Shown piece by piece: positions 25,096 through 33,800 of a stretch of 36,488 nt of DNA (the first letter of the stretch is position 1; every line of letters begins with the position of its first letter). A program made the position numbers and the translations under genes. The notes beneath the pieces were generated by a model. It saw nothing but the letters and a program-made list of their open reading frames with translations. It did not search any database and had not been told where the DNA came from. Origin of the DNA: Candidatus Zhuqueibacterota bacterium (GTDB taxonomy: Bacteria; Zhuqueibacterota; Zhuqueibacteria; Residuimicrobiales; Residuimicrobiaceae). Location: assembly GCA_963169875.1 (NCBI GenBank), contig CAUJEL010000062.1:1-36488 (forward strand), read 5' to 3'.

Positions 25096-26583
25096 TCAGT
25101 ACTTGACGATCACTTTTACGCCTGTGGGTGCAGCTGGAGGCAGATCGACCTCGGTGGTGGCCAGGGGCTGCAGCAATACCAGATACATGCTGCTCGATGC
25201 ATCCATGCCATTGCCGCTGAGCGTCACTGTGCCGGGCGGAAAATCCTTTTCATAGAGTTTGAATTCAGAATCCGTTGTCGTGATGCGGTCACTGAGCGGA
25301 ATCCACGTGCTCGTCCATGAGGGTGTTGGCTGCCCGTTGGCATCGACAGCCACGATCACTTTTATCAGCTTTTTTGCATAGAATTCCAGAAAATTGGCAA
25401 AGCTTGCGCCTTTGTCCTCATTGGCGGTGACGATCCAGTAAAAGGTTGAAAAGCGTTCCGGGATTTGCACAAAAGTGAAATTGCGATCAAAGTAGACGGA
25501 ATCACCCGGAGAGCGGCCTGCAACCAGACGATATTTTGGCAGGGAAATGGCAGTCACGGGCACGTCCTCGTAGCGATAGCTCATGCTGTCCACCGTAGTG
25601 ACGGCACTGGGTATGCCGGTATCTCCAATCGAATAGACCTTCAGTTTATAGCTGGTACCCTCGCGATGAGGGGCTGTGGTCAGGTAGATCTTGTTGGGAT
25701 TGTCCGAATGTTCCGCCTTGGTAATGGCTGTGGCGGGGATGATTTCGTAATGGTCCAGTTGTATGGCGGAAATGCTTTCAACAGGCTCATTGAAGAGCAC
25801 CTGGACCCTATCCTGGGCGAGCGCAGCGACAGAGGCCAGTTTCGGCCCGACCGGAATCTGGTTGTTTTCGCCAGTACTGAGAATGCGTAAATCAGAAAAA
25901 ATCGGACCTGGTTGGGCTGTGTAACCCCACATCAAATTATCTTTGCCGAGAAAGACATACTGAAATTTGTCCACCTGGCCTGCAAAGGGCAGCTGCATTT
26001 GCAGTACACCGTCGACCATGAAATATAATTTCGTACCGCTCCAGATGAATTTAAACTCATAGGTCTGGCGTGGATCCCAGACCGCTTCATGCATGACGCG
26101 TTCCTCCTCCTTGCTGCCGACGCCCTTGGAGGCCGCCCACAGCTTAAAGCCCGCTTCATTCGGCCGCCCGGACACATAATTGGTGCCGCTGATGAGATGA
26201 AACCAGGCGCCGTTGGTTTCATAAATATCTTTATTGCCGCAGCGGCATGAATAGAGATCGATGATGGGTTGTTTGGTGGAAATGTTCTGATTAAATGGGT
26301 CAAAATTGGTGACCTTGACGGAGAGGGTGCCTTCGAACGGCAATCCTTTGGGCAGTGCAATAAACAGCTGGCTGGTTGCCTGTGTGGATTGCCAGCCTTG
26401 CGCGGTGAACATGCCGTCCGTATTTTCGATGATCAGACCCTGGTTGCTTTGCAGGCCGGTCAGCGGATGAGAATAAAGAAGCTTTTGATGAACTGGCTGT
26501 GCAGAGGCGGTCAAGCACAACAGGGACATGAGCGCCAGGCTGCTCAGTAGAGTAGTGTTGAAAATCAATCGAGTCGACTTCAT
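25096..26583 (-). CDS. Secreted protein with LamG/concanavalin-like and Ig-like domains
   Basis: 495 residues from ATG 26583, with GAGGG about 7 nt upstream; a longer start at 26628 would put basic residues and this site before the signal peptide. Residues 1-28 are a signal peptide ending TASAQ. Residues ~30-225 form a beta-rich jelly-roll-like region (AWFHLISG, YEFKFIWSGTKLYFMVDGVLQMQLPF), as in LamG-like carbohydrate-binding folds. Residues ~230-320 look like an Ig-like module of the kind seen in bacterial surface proteins (RVQVLFNEPVESISA). The C-terminus ends VKVIVKY without an obvious sorting domain. Ligand unknown. It appears to be an independent transcript with its own promoter at 26710-26718. 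Confidence 0.75.
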   Translation of the reverse strand: MKSTRLIFNTTLLSSLALMSLLCLTASAQPVHQKLLYSHPLTGLQSNQGLIIENTDGMFTAQGWQSTQATSQLFIALPKGLPFEGTLSVKVTNFDPFNQNISTKQPIIDLYSCRCGNKDIYETNGAWFHLISGTNYVSGRPNEAGFKLWAASKGVGSKEEERVMHEAVWDPRQTYEFKFIWSGTKLYFMVDGVLQMQLPFAGQVDKFQYVFLGKDNLMWGYTAQPGPIFSDLRILSTGENNQIPVGPKLASVAALAQDRVQVLFNEPVESISAIQLDHYEIIPATAITKAEHSDNPNKIYLTTAPHREGTSYKLKVYSIGDTGIPSAVTTVDSMSYRYEDVPVTAISLPKYRLVAGRSPGDSVYFDRNFTFVQIPERFSTFYWIVTANEDKGASFANFLEFYAKKLIKVIVAVDANGQPTPSWTSTWIPLSDRITTTDSEFKLYEKDFPPGTVTLSGNGMDASSSMYLVLLQPLATTEVDLPPAAPTGVKVIVKY

Positions 26584-26709
26584 TAATTGTCCCTCACAAG
26601 ACACACAAAGTGAATGATAAAGCCTCATTTTCGAGCTTTTACCTGCTCCAGGTTCATTTTTCCATGCTCAGAAATGAGATGCTTGCAAATATCCTCGTTT
26701 TAAGCAAAA

Positions 26710-26718
26710 ATTATACCA
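26710..26718 (-). promoter_or_regulatory. Extended -10 promoter for the secreted-protein gene
   Basis: The minus strand reads TGGTATAAT, a perfect TGn-TATAAT extended -10. No good -35 is present, as is usual for this class. It would give a leader of about 120 nt for the gene starting at 26583. Confidence 0.5.
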
Positions 26719-26749
26719 TATTAAACTGTTCTCGGAGAAGTAAATGCGC

Positions 26750-26778
26750 TTGATAATGAGCCTGTTGATGATTATATT
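26750..26778 (+). promoter_or_regulatory. Sigma-70-type promoter for the TrkA-N/SLOG genes
   Basis: TTGATA (26750-26755) and TATATT (26773-26778) are separated by exactly 17 bp, each one or two bases from consensus. The start codon at 26808 follows, with AGGAG at 26797-26801. It is divergent from the extended -10 promoter at 26710-26718. Confidence 0.55.
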
Positions 26779-26807
26779 TAAGTCAATCAAATTCCCAGGA
26801 GAAATGC

Positions 26808-28115
26808 ATGCGTAGATTGCAGCGGTATTGGCGTTCCACGTTGATCGTGATCGTTTTCTGGACTGCATTTGGCGCTTTTTTGGGCAGCGGCATGCTTTCA
26901 GGTACGCTGTTCCATCGCGTAGCCACAGGCCTTTATTACGCCGGCGCATTGTTTCTTCTGGGTGGACTCGACGCAGGCCTTCCCCATGATGTAAACGCTC
27001 CGTCAACCATCATTCTTTGGGTTTGCTATTTTGTAGCGCCGCTGCTCACCGCCAGCTTTGTCTATGATTTCATACAGGCAAGAATTCTCAACCGCATTCC
27101 CCGCAGATTATCAGGGCACACCATCATCTGCGGCCTGGGCCGCAATGGCCGGTTGATCTATGAACTCGCCAGACAATCGCTCCCCAAAAATCACCCGATC
27201 GTAGTCATCGAGCAGAATGAAAAGAACCCGCACCTGCAGATTCTTGAGAAGGATCCTTCAGCCTGGCGCATCAAGAATGACTTCACGCAGATGCCGGTCC
27301 TGCAATCCGCCCGTGTGGAGCAGGCCAGCCGCATCATTTTCTCCACCAACCAGGATTTGGAAAATCTCAATGCGGTGGTCGCCCTGCAATCCTTTGCCAG
27401 CAAACACAAGAAACCCGCCGTTTTTTGTCATTTGGGCGATCTGGAGATGCTGGATAATTTCAGCCGCACCCTGTTCCGGGAGCCGGCCTATGAGCGGGTG
27501 CATGTCTTCAACGGCTACCAGTGCGCCACGCGGCGTTTGATGCATCGCATAAATAGTGAGAAATTGCTCTCCGATTCCGGCAATGTTTTTATCCTCTTCG
27601 GATACGGCCGATTTGCGCGCATGCTCTTCTCCCACATCGCCCGTGTTACAGAGCGCACCCCGGCCGATGAAATCATCATCGTCACGGAAAAATTGGCTTC
27701 CGGGTATGATCTGACTGCATTACTATCGGACCATTCGGAGACACATCCAGCACTGGGCTGTCATCTGCATCAACCCATTATCGGGGACATGCACAATCCG
27801 GAAATTTGGGAGCAACTCGATTCCTTGCTGGTTAATCCTGAAAAACGGGTCATCGCTTTTGTGTGCCGGGATCACGATATAGCCAACCTGGACCTGGCGA
27901 TTTCCATCAAACTCAGGGGCCCGCAACAGCTGCAGAAAGCCACATTCATCTGCCGGATTTATGCCCATACGGTTAAAGAGATCAATGAAATGCTCGACCA
28001 CCGGTTGACGCCGAACCAGACCCATGATGTCATTTTATTTCCCCTGCAAGCGGAATTAAAAAATGCCTTCGATGAAGAAATTTTTTCAGCAGCATCCGCG
28101 AGCGAAGCAAAATAG
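26808..28115 (+). CDS. Two-TM, double TrkA-N (RCK) NAD-binding protein
   Basis: 435 residues; AGGAG 6 nt before the ATG. A hydrophobic helix at ~10-33 and another at ~66-90 flank LYYAGALFLLGGLDAGLP (~42-59), the place of the K+ channel pore loop. It has a GGLD motif instead of the TxGYG filter, so potassium selectivity is doubtful. The cytoplasmic part has two Rossmann domains: IICGLGRNGRLIYEL (~106-120, GxGxxG) and VFILFGYGRFARM (~260-272). TrkA-N domains bind NAD(H) or other nucleotides and gate channels. It is followed 50 bp later by a SLOG gene, and the pair is probably one operon. Similar RCK-type membrane proteins are found in nucleotide-signalling and conflict loci. Confidence 0.8.
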   Translation: MRRLQRYWRSTLIVIVFWTAFGAFLGSGMLSGTLFHRVATGLYYAGALFLLGGLDAGLPHDVNAPSTIILWVCYFVAPLLTASFVYDFIQARILNRIPRRLSGHTIICGLGRNGRLIYELARQSLPKNHPIVVIEQNEKNPHLQILEKDPSAWRIKNDFTQMPVLQSARVEQASRIIFSTNQDLENLNAVVALQSFASKHKKPAVFCHLGDLEMLDNFSRTLFREPAYERVHVFNGYQCATRRLMHRINSEKLLSDSGNVFILFGYGRFARMLFSHIARVTERTPADEIIIVTEKLASGYDLTALLSDHSETHPALGCHLHQPIIGDMHNPEIWEQLDSLLVNPEKRVIAFVCRDHDIANLDLAISIKLRGPQQLQKATFICRIYAHTVKEINEMLDHRLTPNQTHDVILFPLQAELKNAFDEEIFSAASASEAK

Positions 28116-28165
28116 CACCCCGGGAGAAGAGTTCCTAAAAAAAGCGCCAAGTGGAGGCATCCGTC

Positions 28166-28822
28166 ATGCACCAGTTTGTACCTTTTCGCATCCGCATAGG
28201 TGTCAGCGGACATCGCGAGCTGCCAGACGTCAAGAGTCTGCATGAAAAACTCGACGTTGTCTTCGAGCAACGCCTCCATGAGCTCTTTGACGAACCCCAT
28301 GACTTTTTTCAGCCTCTCACAAACTCGGCCAGCAAAACCCGGATCCGCTACACAATTCTGACGCCGTTAGCCGAAGGCGCTGATCGCCTCGTGGCAATGC
28401 ACTTTCTGGGTTACGGAGACACGCGTCTTGAAGTGGTACTTCCCATGGCCAAGGAAGAATATATGCAGGATTTCACAACCGCAACATCCCAAAAAGAGTT
28501 TGCGTCATTATTGCGGTTGGATCCTGCCCCGAAGAGTCTGCGGGCTGAATCCTTGTTTGCTAATCTGCCGCAAGAAATGGCGGAGACAAAACGGCGACAG
28601 GCTTATCTGGCGGCCGGTAAATATGTCGTTGAGCATTGTGATGTGCTTGTGGCGATCTGGGATGGGAAAAAGGCGCGCGGTGCAGGCGGAACAACAGAAA
28701 TTATCAACTATGCCCGGCGGCGGAGATGCCCTCTGGTGGTTGTTTTCATCGACCAGAGGCGCACCAGGATATTCAAAGGGGATGGGTTGCGAATGCAGAT
28801 GCTGCAGAGGCTGGAACGCTGA
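28166..28822 (+). CDS. SLOG-domain nucleotide-binding protein, possibly truncated
   Basis: 218 residues from ATG 28166 with GGAGG 8 nt upstream; a GTG at 28151 is an alternative. Motifs of the SLOG (DprA/lysine-decarboxylase-like Rossmann) superfamily: RIGVSGHRELPD (10-21), TPLAEGADRLVA (66-77), and HCDVLVAIWDGKKARGAGGTTEII (157-180). SLOG domains bind nucleotides or NAD/ADP-ribose derivatives and are often linked to TIR or channel proteins. It ends at TGA 28820-28822, right after the Rossmann fold. Members of this family often continue into a further domain. The same frame continues to be coding-like past the stop; see 28823-29026. Confidence 0.78.
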   Translation: MHQFVPFRIRIGVSGHRELPDVKSLHEKLDVVFEQRLHELFDEPHDFFQPLTNSASKTRIRYTILTPLAEGADRLVAMHFLGYGDTRLEVVLPMAKEEYMQDFTTATSQKEFASLLRLDPAPKSLRAESLFANLPQEMAETKRRQAYLAAGKYVVEHCDVLVAIWDGKKARGAGGTTEIINYARRRRCPLVVVFIDQRRTRIFKGDGLRMQMLQRLER

Positions 28823-29026
28823 AACGCTGTCGCCTGCGATCATGATATCCAGGACGATGGAGAGTATCCGGACCGTGATCCACTTATTTGAGCGTTTGAT
28901 CATGCCGAGTTTTTGCAGAAAATGGCCGTCAAGTCAGCCACACCCGCATTGGGCGCGGCCGCAAAAAGTTTGCGCAGCCATGTTGTGCACACCCGGCTCG
29001 AAATGAGCAACCGCGATGACGAATAA
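28823..29026 (+). pseudogene. In-frame coding-like extension of the SLOG gene beyond two TGA codons
   Basis: After the TGA at 28820-28822 the same frame runs 66 sense codons, interrupted by only one more TGA (28889-28891), to TAA at 29024-29026. The translated text looks like protein (DHDIQDDGEYPDRDPLI, then AFDHAEFLQKMAVKSA). Interpretation: the C-terminal remnant of a longer SLOG protein after nonsense mutation, or readthrough. Other genes here use TGA as a normal stop and TGG for Trp, so recoding of the whole code is unlikely. No other gene is seen in 28823-29091. Confidence 0.4.
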
Positions 29027-29053
29027 AAAATAACTGCAAAGGAATCGCGAAAA

Positions 29054-29079
29054 GTTTATACAACAGACTATAAACCGTC
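29054..29079. terminator. Weak hairpin between convergent genes
   Basis: CAGAC and GTCTG flank TATAAAC, and GTTTATA/TATAAAC overlap as an alternative stem. It lies between the SLOG gene and the PPIase-like gene, which converge. No clear T-run, so the terminator role is tentative. Confidence 0.3.
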
Positions 29080-29091
29080 TGAAAAGGCCCT

Positions 29092-30621
29092 TCAATCTTT
29101 CTTCTTATCCATCTCCCTCCCATAATCCAGCCGGAAACTCGTCGTCACCAGCGGGAATCCGGGCACCACCTTGACGTAGGGCACAATCTCCTGGATCACA
29201 CTCATATCGATCCGCGTCAGCCTGATTTTTTCGAATGCCTGCAAATCAATTTGAATCTGGCCGCTGTGCTTGCGCTGCAGCGAGTCCACGTAGGCGTTCA
29301 AGTAGCGGTCGATGACGTCGACATAGTGGGGATTTGCAGCGAGGCTGTCGCCGCGGGCGCGCAAAAATGCGTCCTTGTGAAACAGGTAATTGAGATGGTC
29401 TCGCCACATGGCCACATCGCGCTCCACGGCGGGCAACGCATCGTAGCCCTGCTTATAGCACTCTTTGGTCAAAAAATGATCGCGCATCATGTCGATGATC
29501 GCCAGCTGCAGCTGTTTGCCAAACTCTTTGTTCTTGATATTTTTTTCGCGGAATACCAGCGGATGGATCTGAACTTCGCGAAAAAATCGCTCCACCGTCC
29601 ATACCTCATCATCCACCTTAAAAAGGGACTCCCCGGCCATGGCCTTGACCTGGCTGAGATAATCTTCCCAGTTGATATCCTGTTCCGGACGATCCCACAT
29701 GCGCTGTTCAAAAGAGGCCTTTTGTTCATCAAACGAGCGCAGATAAACCGGCCCCAGCAGATTGGCGGTCTTGAAAAAAGTATCGCGGTTGAACTCGATG
29801 CGCTTGCCCTTCATCACCGAGAGGACATGCTGGTCCCAGCGCGTTCTGGCCACCTTGTCGGTGAGGCGTTCCTGGACCTCTTTCCAGCGCTCGTGCAGCT
29901 GTTCGTTGGTCATGACCATCTCCTGCTCGATGCCGTGCACCTGCAGAAACATGAACTGATCTGGCGAAATCTTGATGGGCCCGATCACATCCCCCTGCTG
30001 CCGCCGGGTGACAAACACAGAATCGATGATGGCGTTATGCTCGGACTTGGCCCAGACGATCTCGCGCTGCGGCAGCGAATCGACCGCTGCATAGGACTGC
30101 ATGGCATACAGCATGGGTTCGCGCTGGACGCGCAGCCGCTCGTTGATCCTGCGCGCCGAGCTGCTGTCGTTGACGCTGAAATACTTAACCTGATAGCGCC
30201 TTGAAGCATTCACCACCGTTCGCTTCAGCGTCGTCGTGTCGATTTCAACCCCTTCATATCCCTCCTTGAGAAACAGATACTCCCGCATGGTCTGCTCTTT
30301 GCGGCCCTGCAAATAGGCCTGGATTTTCGGCGATGTGATGAGGGGATTGTTCTCGCCGGCTTCGAGGGCGAATAACTTTTCCGCGATCAGGGAATTGAGG
30401 ACAATTTTTTTATGCGGGTAGGTTGAGGTGTTGCAATACGGCGGCCTGGGGGTGTACTCTGCCCGACGGATAAATTCATTCACCGTGATGGATTTATCAC
30501 CAATCCGTGCCAGCATCTTTTCCGGCCGCTCCATGTCCGGTGTCCGACTGCAGCCGCTCAAGCCCACAACAAGTGAGACGAGCAGAACAGGATATTTCTT
30601 AATCAGTGACAGCAATCGCAT
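29092..30621 (-). CDS. SurA/PpiC-like peptidyl-prolyl isomerase lipoprotein
   Basis: 509 residues. An N-terminal hydrophobic stretch ends in LSGC (lipobox, Cys24), so it should be a lipoprotein. Residues ~30-130 resemble a SurA-type N-terminal chaperone domain (ARIGDKSITVNEFIRRAEY). Residues ~140-270 resemble a parvulin/PpiC domain (RRYQVKYFSV, QGDVIGPIKI). The C-terminal half is helical. Family members help fold outer-membrane proteins in the periplasm. This fits the neighbouring operon of a TonB receptor, a PorV/PorQ barrel and a large secreted protein. The RBS is weak (AGAG about 10 nt upstream). Confidence 0.75.
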   Translation of the reverse strand: MRLLSLIKKYPVLLVSLVVGLSGCSRTPDMERPEKMLARIGDKSITVNEFIRRAEYTPRPPYCNTSTYPHKKIVLNSLIAEKLFALEAGENNPLITSPKIQAYLQGRKEQTMREYLFLKEGYEGVEIDTTTLKRTVVNASRRYQVKYFSVNDSSSARRINERLRVQREPMLYAMQSYAAVDSLPQREIVWAKSEHNAIIDSVFVTRRQQGDVIGPIKISPDQFMFLQVHGIEQEMVMTNEQLHERWKEVQERLTDKVARTRWDQHVLSVMKGKRIEFNRDTFFKTANLLGPVYLRSFDEQKASFEQRMWDRPEQDINWEDYLSQVKAMAGESLFKVDDEVWTVERFFREVQIHPLVFREKNIKNKEFGKQLQLAIIDMMRDHFLTKECYKQGYDALPAVERDVAMWRDHLNYLFHKDAFLRARGDSLAANPHYVDVIDRYLNAYVDSLQRKHSGQIQIDLQAFEKIRLTRIDMSVIQEIVPYVKVVPGFPLVTTSFRLDYGREMDKKKD

Positions 30622-30674
30622 GATCTTGATACTCTGTGTAATTGATCAGTCAAAACTGGAACCACGAACACGGG

Positions 30675-30790
30675 CGTTTGCAGTTCCGCTTCAGGCGGAC
30701 TTGTACCGGCTAAGCCAGGCCTGCGATCAAGCCCGTTCGTAGTTCAGCCTTCAGGCGGAATTTGCGCCAGCTAAAGCTGGGACTACAAAC
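30675..30790. repeat. Two REP-like palindromic repeat units
   Basis: Unit A (~30675-30729) and unit B (~30737-30790) are direct imperfect copies. Each holds two small palindromes: CCGC-ttca-GGCGG with CCGGCTAaGCCAGG in A, and GCC-ttca-GGC with CCAGCTAAAGCTGG in B. The layout TAGTTC...TTCAGGCGG...GCTAAAGC...GACTACAAAC is typical of dispersed extragenic palindromes. They fill the 213-bp gap between the secreted protein and the PPIase-like gene. Confidence 0.65.
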
Positions 30791-30794
30791 TTTG

Positions 30795-30821
30795 GGCTGC
30801 CAGAATATGTTTCTGGCAGCC
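30795..30821 (-). terminator. Perfect 11-bp hairpin after the Asp-rich secreted-protein gene
   Basis: GGCTGCCAGAA and TTCTGGCAGCC form a perfect stem with a 5-nt loop, 13 bp past the stop codon of the gene ending at 30835. The following minus-strand bases CAAAGTTTG are only modestly T-rich. A strong stem of this kind is likely to end or stabilise the operon transcript. Confidence 0.6.
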
Positions 30822-30834
30822 AGCTATTCGATTC

Positions 30835-33800
30835 TCATTTGATGATCGCAAATTTGCCCATCTTGACGTCACCGGTGAGCACCGACTCGACGCGGTAGAT
30901 ATAATAGCCCGCGGCAACATCCAGACCTTCCTTGGTGCGCAAATCCCAGAAAGCCGTTCCGTTCGCTTCATTGTTCGAATCAAAGGAAGTGGCGCGTGAA
31001 GCCACCGCATTATTCACTTCGAGCTCGTCGACCAGCAATCCCGATACTGTGAATATTTTGATTGAGCACTGGGCAGGCAGATGGCTGAACATGATGCGCC
31101 GCGGCTGATTGCGCTGCCAGTTGCCGATGGCCGGCTCCATCAGGTTGGTGACCACATAGGGATTCGGGACCACCATGATCTTGTCCATATCCTCTTTGAT
31201 CAGCGTTTTTTCCACCTGCGTCGGCCCCACCGTCGTGAACGTCAATGAATCACTGGGGAAGAATCCGCGGTCATACTTGAGCTGATAAACATCCCCAGCC
31301 TTGGGCAGGACCGCCTCGCTCGCCGCATTCTGGAAATCGATGATGAACGCCAGACCCGCCCACAGATTCCTGCGACGACCCATGTCCGTCAAAAAACCCA
31401 CCAGCACCCGGTCCACCAGCCAGTTGAGCTTGCCGTCCCGGTCCACATCGTGCACCACCAGATCCGCCTTCAAATTGGCGCCCGTCGAATCCTTCACATT
31501 GGGCGTCTCCACGTAAAAATCAAACGGATATTTCAGGATCAGTTCCTTCGGATCCAGACGGCCGAATTCCTCATCCTTCATCGTCGCCGCCAGGGCTTGG
31601 CCCGTGTAGGCCCCTGCCTGTCCCGTGAATACAATGTTGTAATCGTACGGGAAGATGCGCGTCAGCGAATCAACCGGCTGCGTGATGCGGATCGGCGCGG
31701 TCCCGGTGACCCAGCCCGAATTGAGGTAATCGATGTCCGGCTCCCGCGTCGGGATACGGAAATTAAGCATCAAACCGTCGAACTCCGCGGTCTTTAAGTC
31801 CTTGTCGATGCGGAAACGGTAGCCCTCTTTGTAATTGAGAACCTCGGTGTCCTGGCGGTAGTACTCGAAATTATCGCCTGCAAAGGTGCTGTCGTTCTCT
31901 TCATAGATGAGCGAATCGCCGCCGGTCACATCGTAGATTTTAATGCTGTTGTTGAGATAACAGAGTCCGTGGCTGATATTTTCGCCGCGCGCCGTGATCT
32001 CAGAACCGAATTTGACCTTGTAGATATTGGCCGGTTTGACAAACGGCGGGAAAACCACCTCCGGCCACGCCGTGTTTTTGCCGTAGGCATTGTTATAACT
32101 CAAATCCTTGATCGCAGGCGGCAGATAACCCGCGGCGTACTGGTGCGGCTGGACGATGGCCACGTTTTTCGATACTTCTTCGACCGATTCATCGCGGCCG
32201 ATGTTGAGGGTATAGGTGTTGAACGAGGGACCAACTTTGATGTCGCCGGTGTTGATGCCGTAATCGTAGGCGACCAGCACATAGTAATAGGTGCGTCCGT
32301 TGGTGACGTCGGTGTCGATATAGTAATTGGTGATGCCTTTGTCCGAGCCCAGGTAATAGCCGGCGCCGTTGATGAGACCGAAATCGGTAAAGCCTTTCTT
32401 GCCGTCCACCAGATCGCATTCAAAGATCGGTTTGATGAGCGTGGGGGTACCGAATCCGTCAGTGATGATCTTGTCGTCGGAGAGATAGGGATCGGTGGAC
32501 TTGTAGAGTTTATATCCCTCGAAATCATTCTCGTTGTCGAGCAGCGGCTCGTAGGTATATTTTTGCGAGATGTCGTCCCATGAAAGATAGATCTTGCCAT
32601 CGCCCGGCAGCGCCTGCAAAGCTGGCATCAAAGGCGGTTGCGCGAATTGATAGTCGGTTTCATAGATGAACTGGACGACTTCTTTCAGCTTGAACAGGGC
32701 GGGCGCGCTGTACGGCGGCGCCGACTGCTCATGCAGCCGTTCCATGGCATGCAACTCCGACATGGAGATGCGCTCGGTGCGGCCTTTGTACAAAGTGAAG
32801 ACACCGGTTGCAAACTGCTCGCAGAAATTGATGGGGGTGGTCTGCGCCTCATCAAAAAGGCCTTCGGTCAGGAAAAACCATTCTTCGCGGTCGCCCTGGA
32901 GCAGATAGATGCCCCAGTTGAGGTTATAACGGAAGCTGGTCAAGCCGAGCATGTCTGATTCGCCGACATCGGTGAAGCCGAAATTGGGTTCACTGCCCAG
33001 ACCTTCGATGAGATCGGGCTTGTGATTGCACTCGGTGCCATTGGCATCGGGACCCGGATAATCCAGATCAAAGGGGCCGGAGCCATCGGTGCCGACATCG
33101 TCGCCCGGAAATTCATCTTTCTGGTAGATGCCATCGCCGTTCTCGTCGATGCCATCGCGCCAGTCCTGGTCTTCATCGGCGTCCCAGTGTTCCTTGAACT
33201 CGAATGTTTTAACGCCGTCGCCGTCATCATCTTTGCCGAAATAGTTGGTGAATTTGCTGAGATCGGCGATGCCGTCGGTGGGACCCACTTTTTGCGACGC
33301 GGCATTGTCGCGTTGTTCATCGATGATCCCATCGTCGTCATTATCCTTGCCATCGGTTGGCACACCGGGACTTTCGAGGAAGGCGATACCCATGCAGCCG
33401 GGGACACCGCCGCCGCCGACCATTTCGCCGTCATAATCCCAGGTATAGGCCATATCGAGGTATCGATCGTAATAAGCAACATCGTCGGCCACGTGGTACT
33501 CTTCACCGCCGACCGCCATGTCGATATGATAACCAAAATACATTTCGGGGATGTCATAGTCAGAAATGTTGGCGATGGTGTACTCCCAGAAGATGCAGTC
33601 CGCCGCTTCGGGATTTTTCCATTGAAAACCGCGCACTTCGACGCGCAGGCCGAGGCCGCCCCACGGCAGTCCGTTTTGAATGGATGGCATCGGGCCCTTA
33701 TCGCCGATGTGCACGCCCGGACGGGGATAATATTTAATTTTATCTTCAGGTCCGAGATATTCCTGATCCTGCGCATCATTGGCCACAAAGTAGCTTTCCA

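Noticed and set aside
24902-25255. Small plus-strand open frames around the sigma-54 promoter
   Set aside because: They cross the promoter and the end of the secreted-protein gene and have no family resemblance or ribosome site.
28820-28891. Selenocysteine or reassigned UGA in the SLOG gene
   Set aside because: No selenocysteine-insertion hairpin identified next to the TGA codons, and other genes in the window use TGA as an ordinary stop and TGG for Trp. Truncation is the simpler reading.
29251-30204. 317-codon plus-strand open frame
   Set aside because: Antisense to the PPIase-like lipoprotein gene; no motif.
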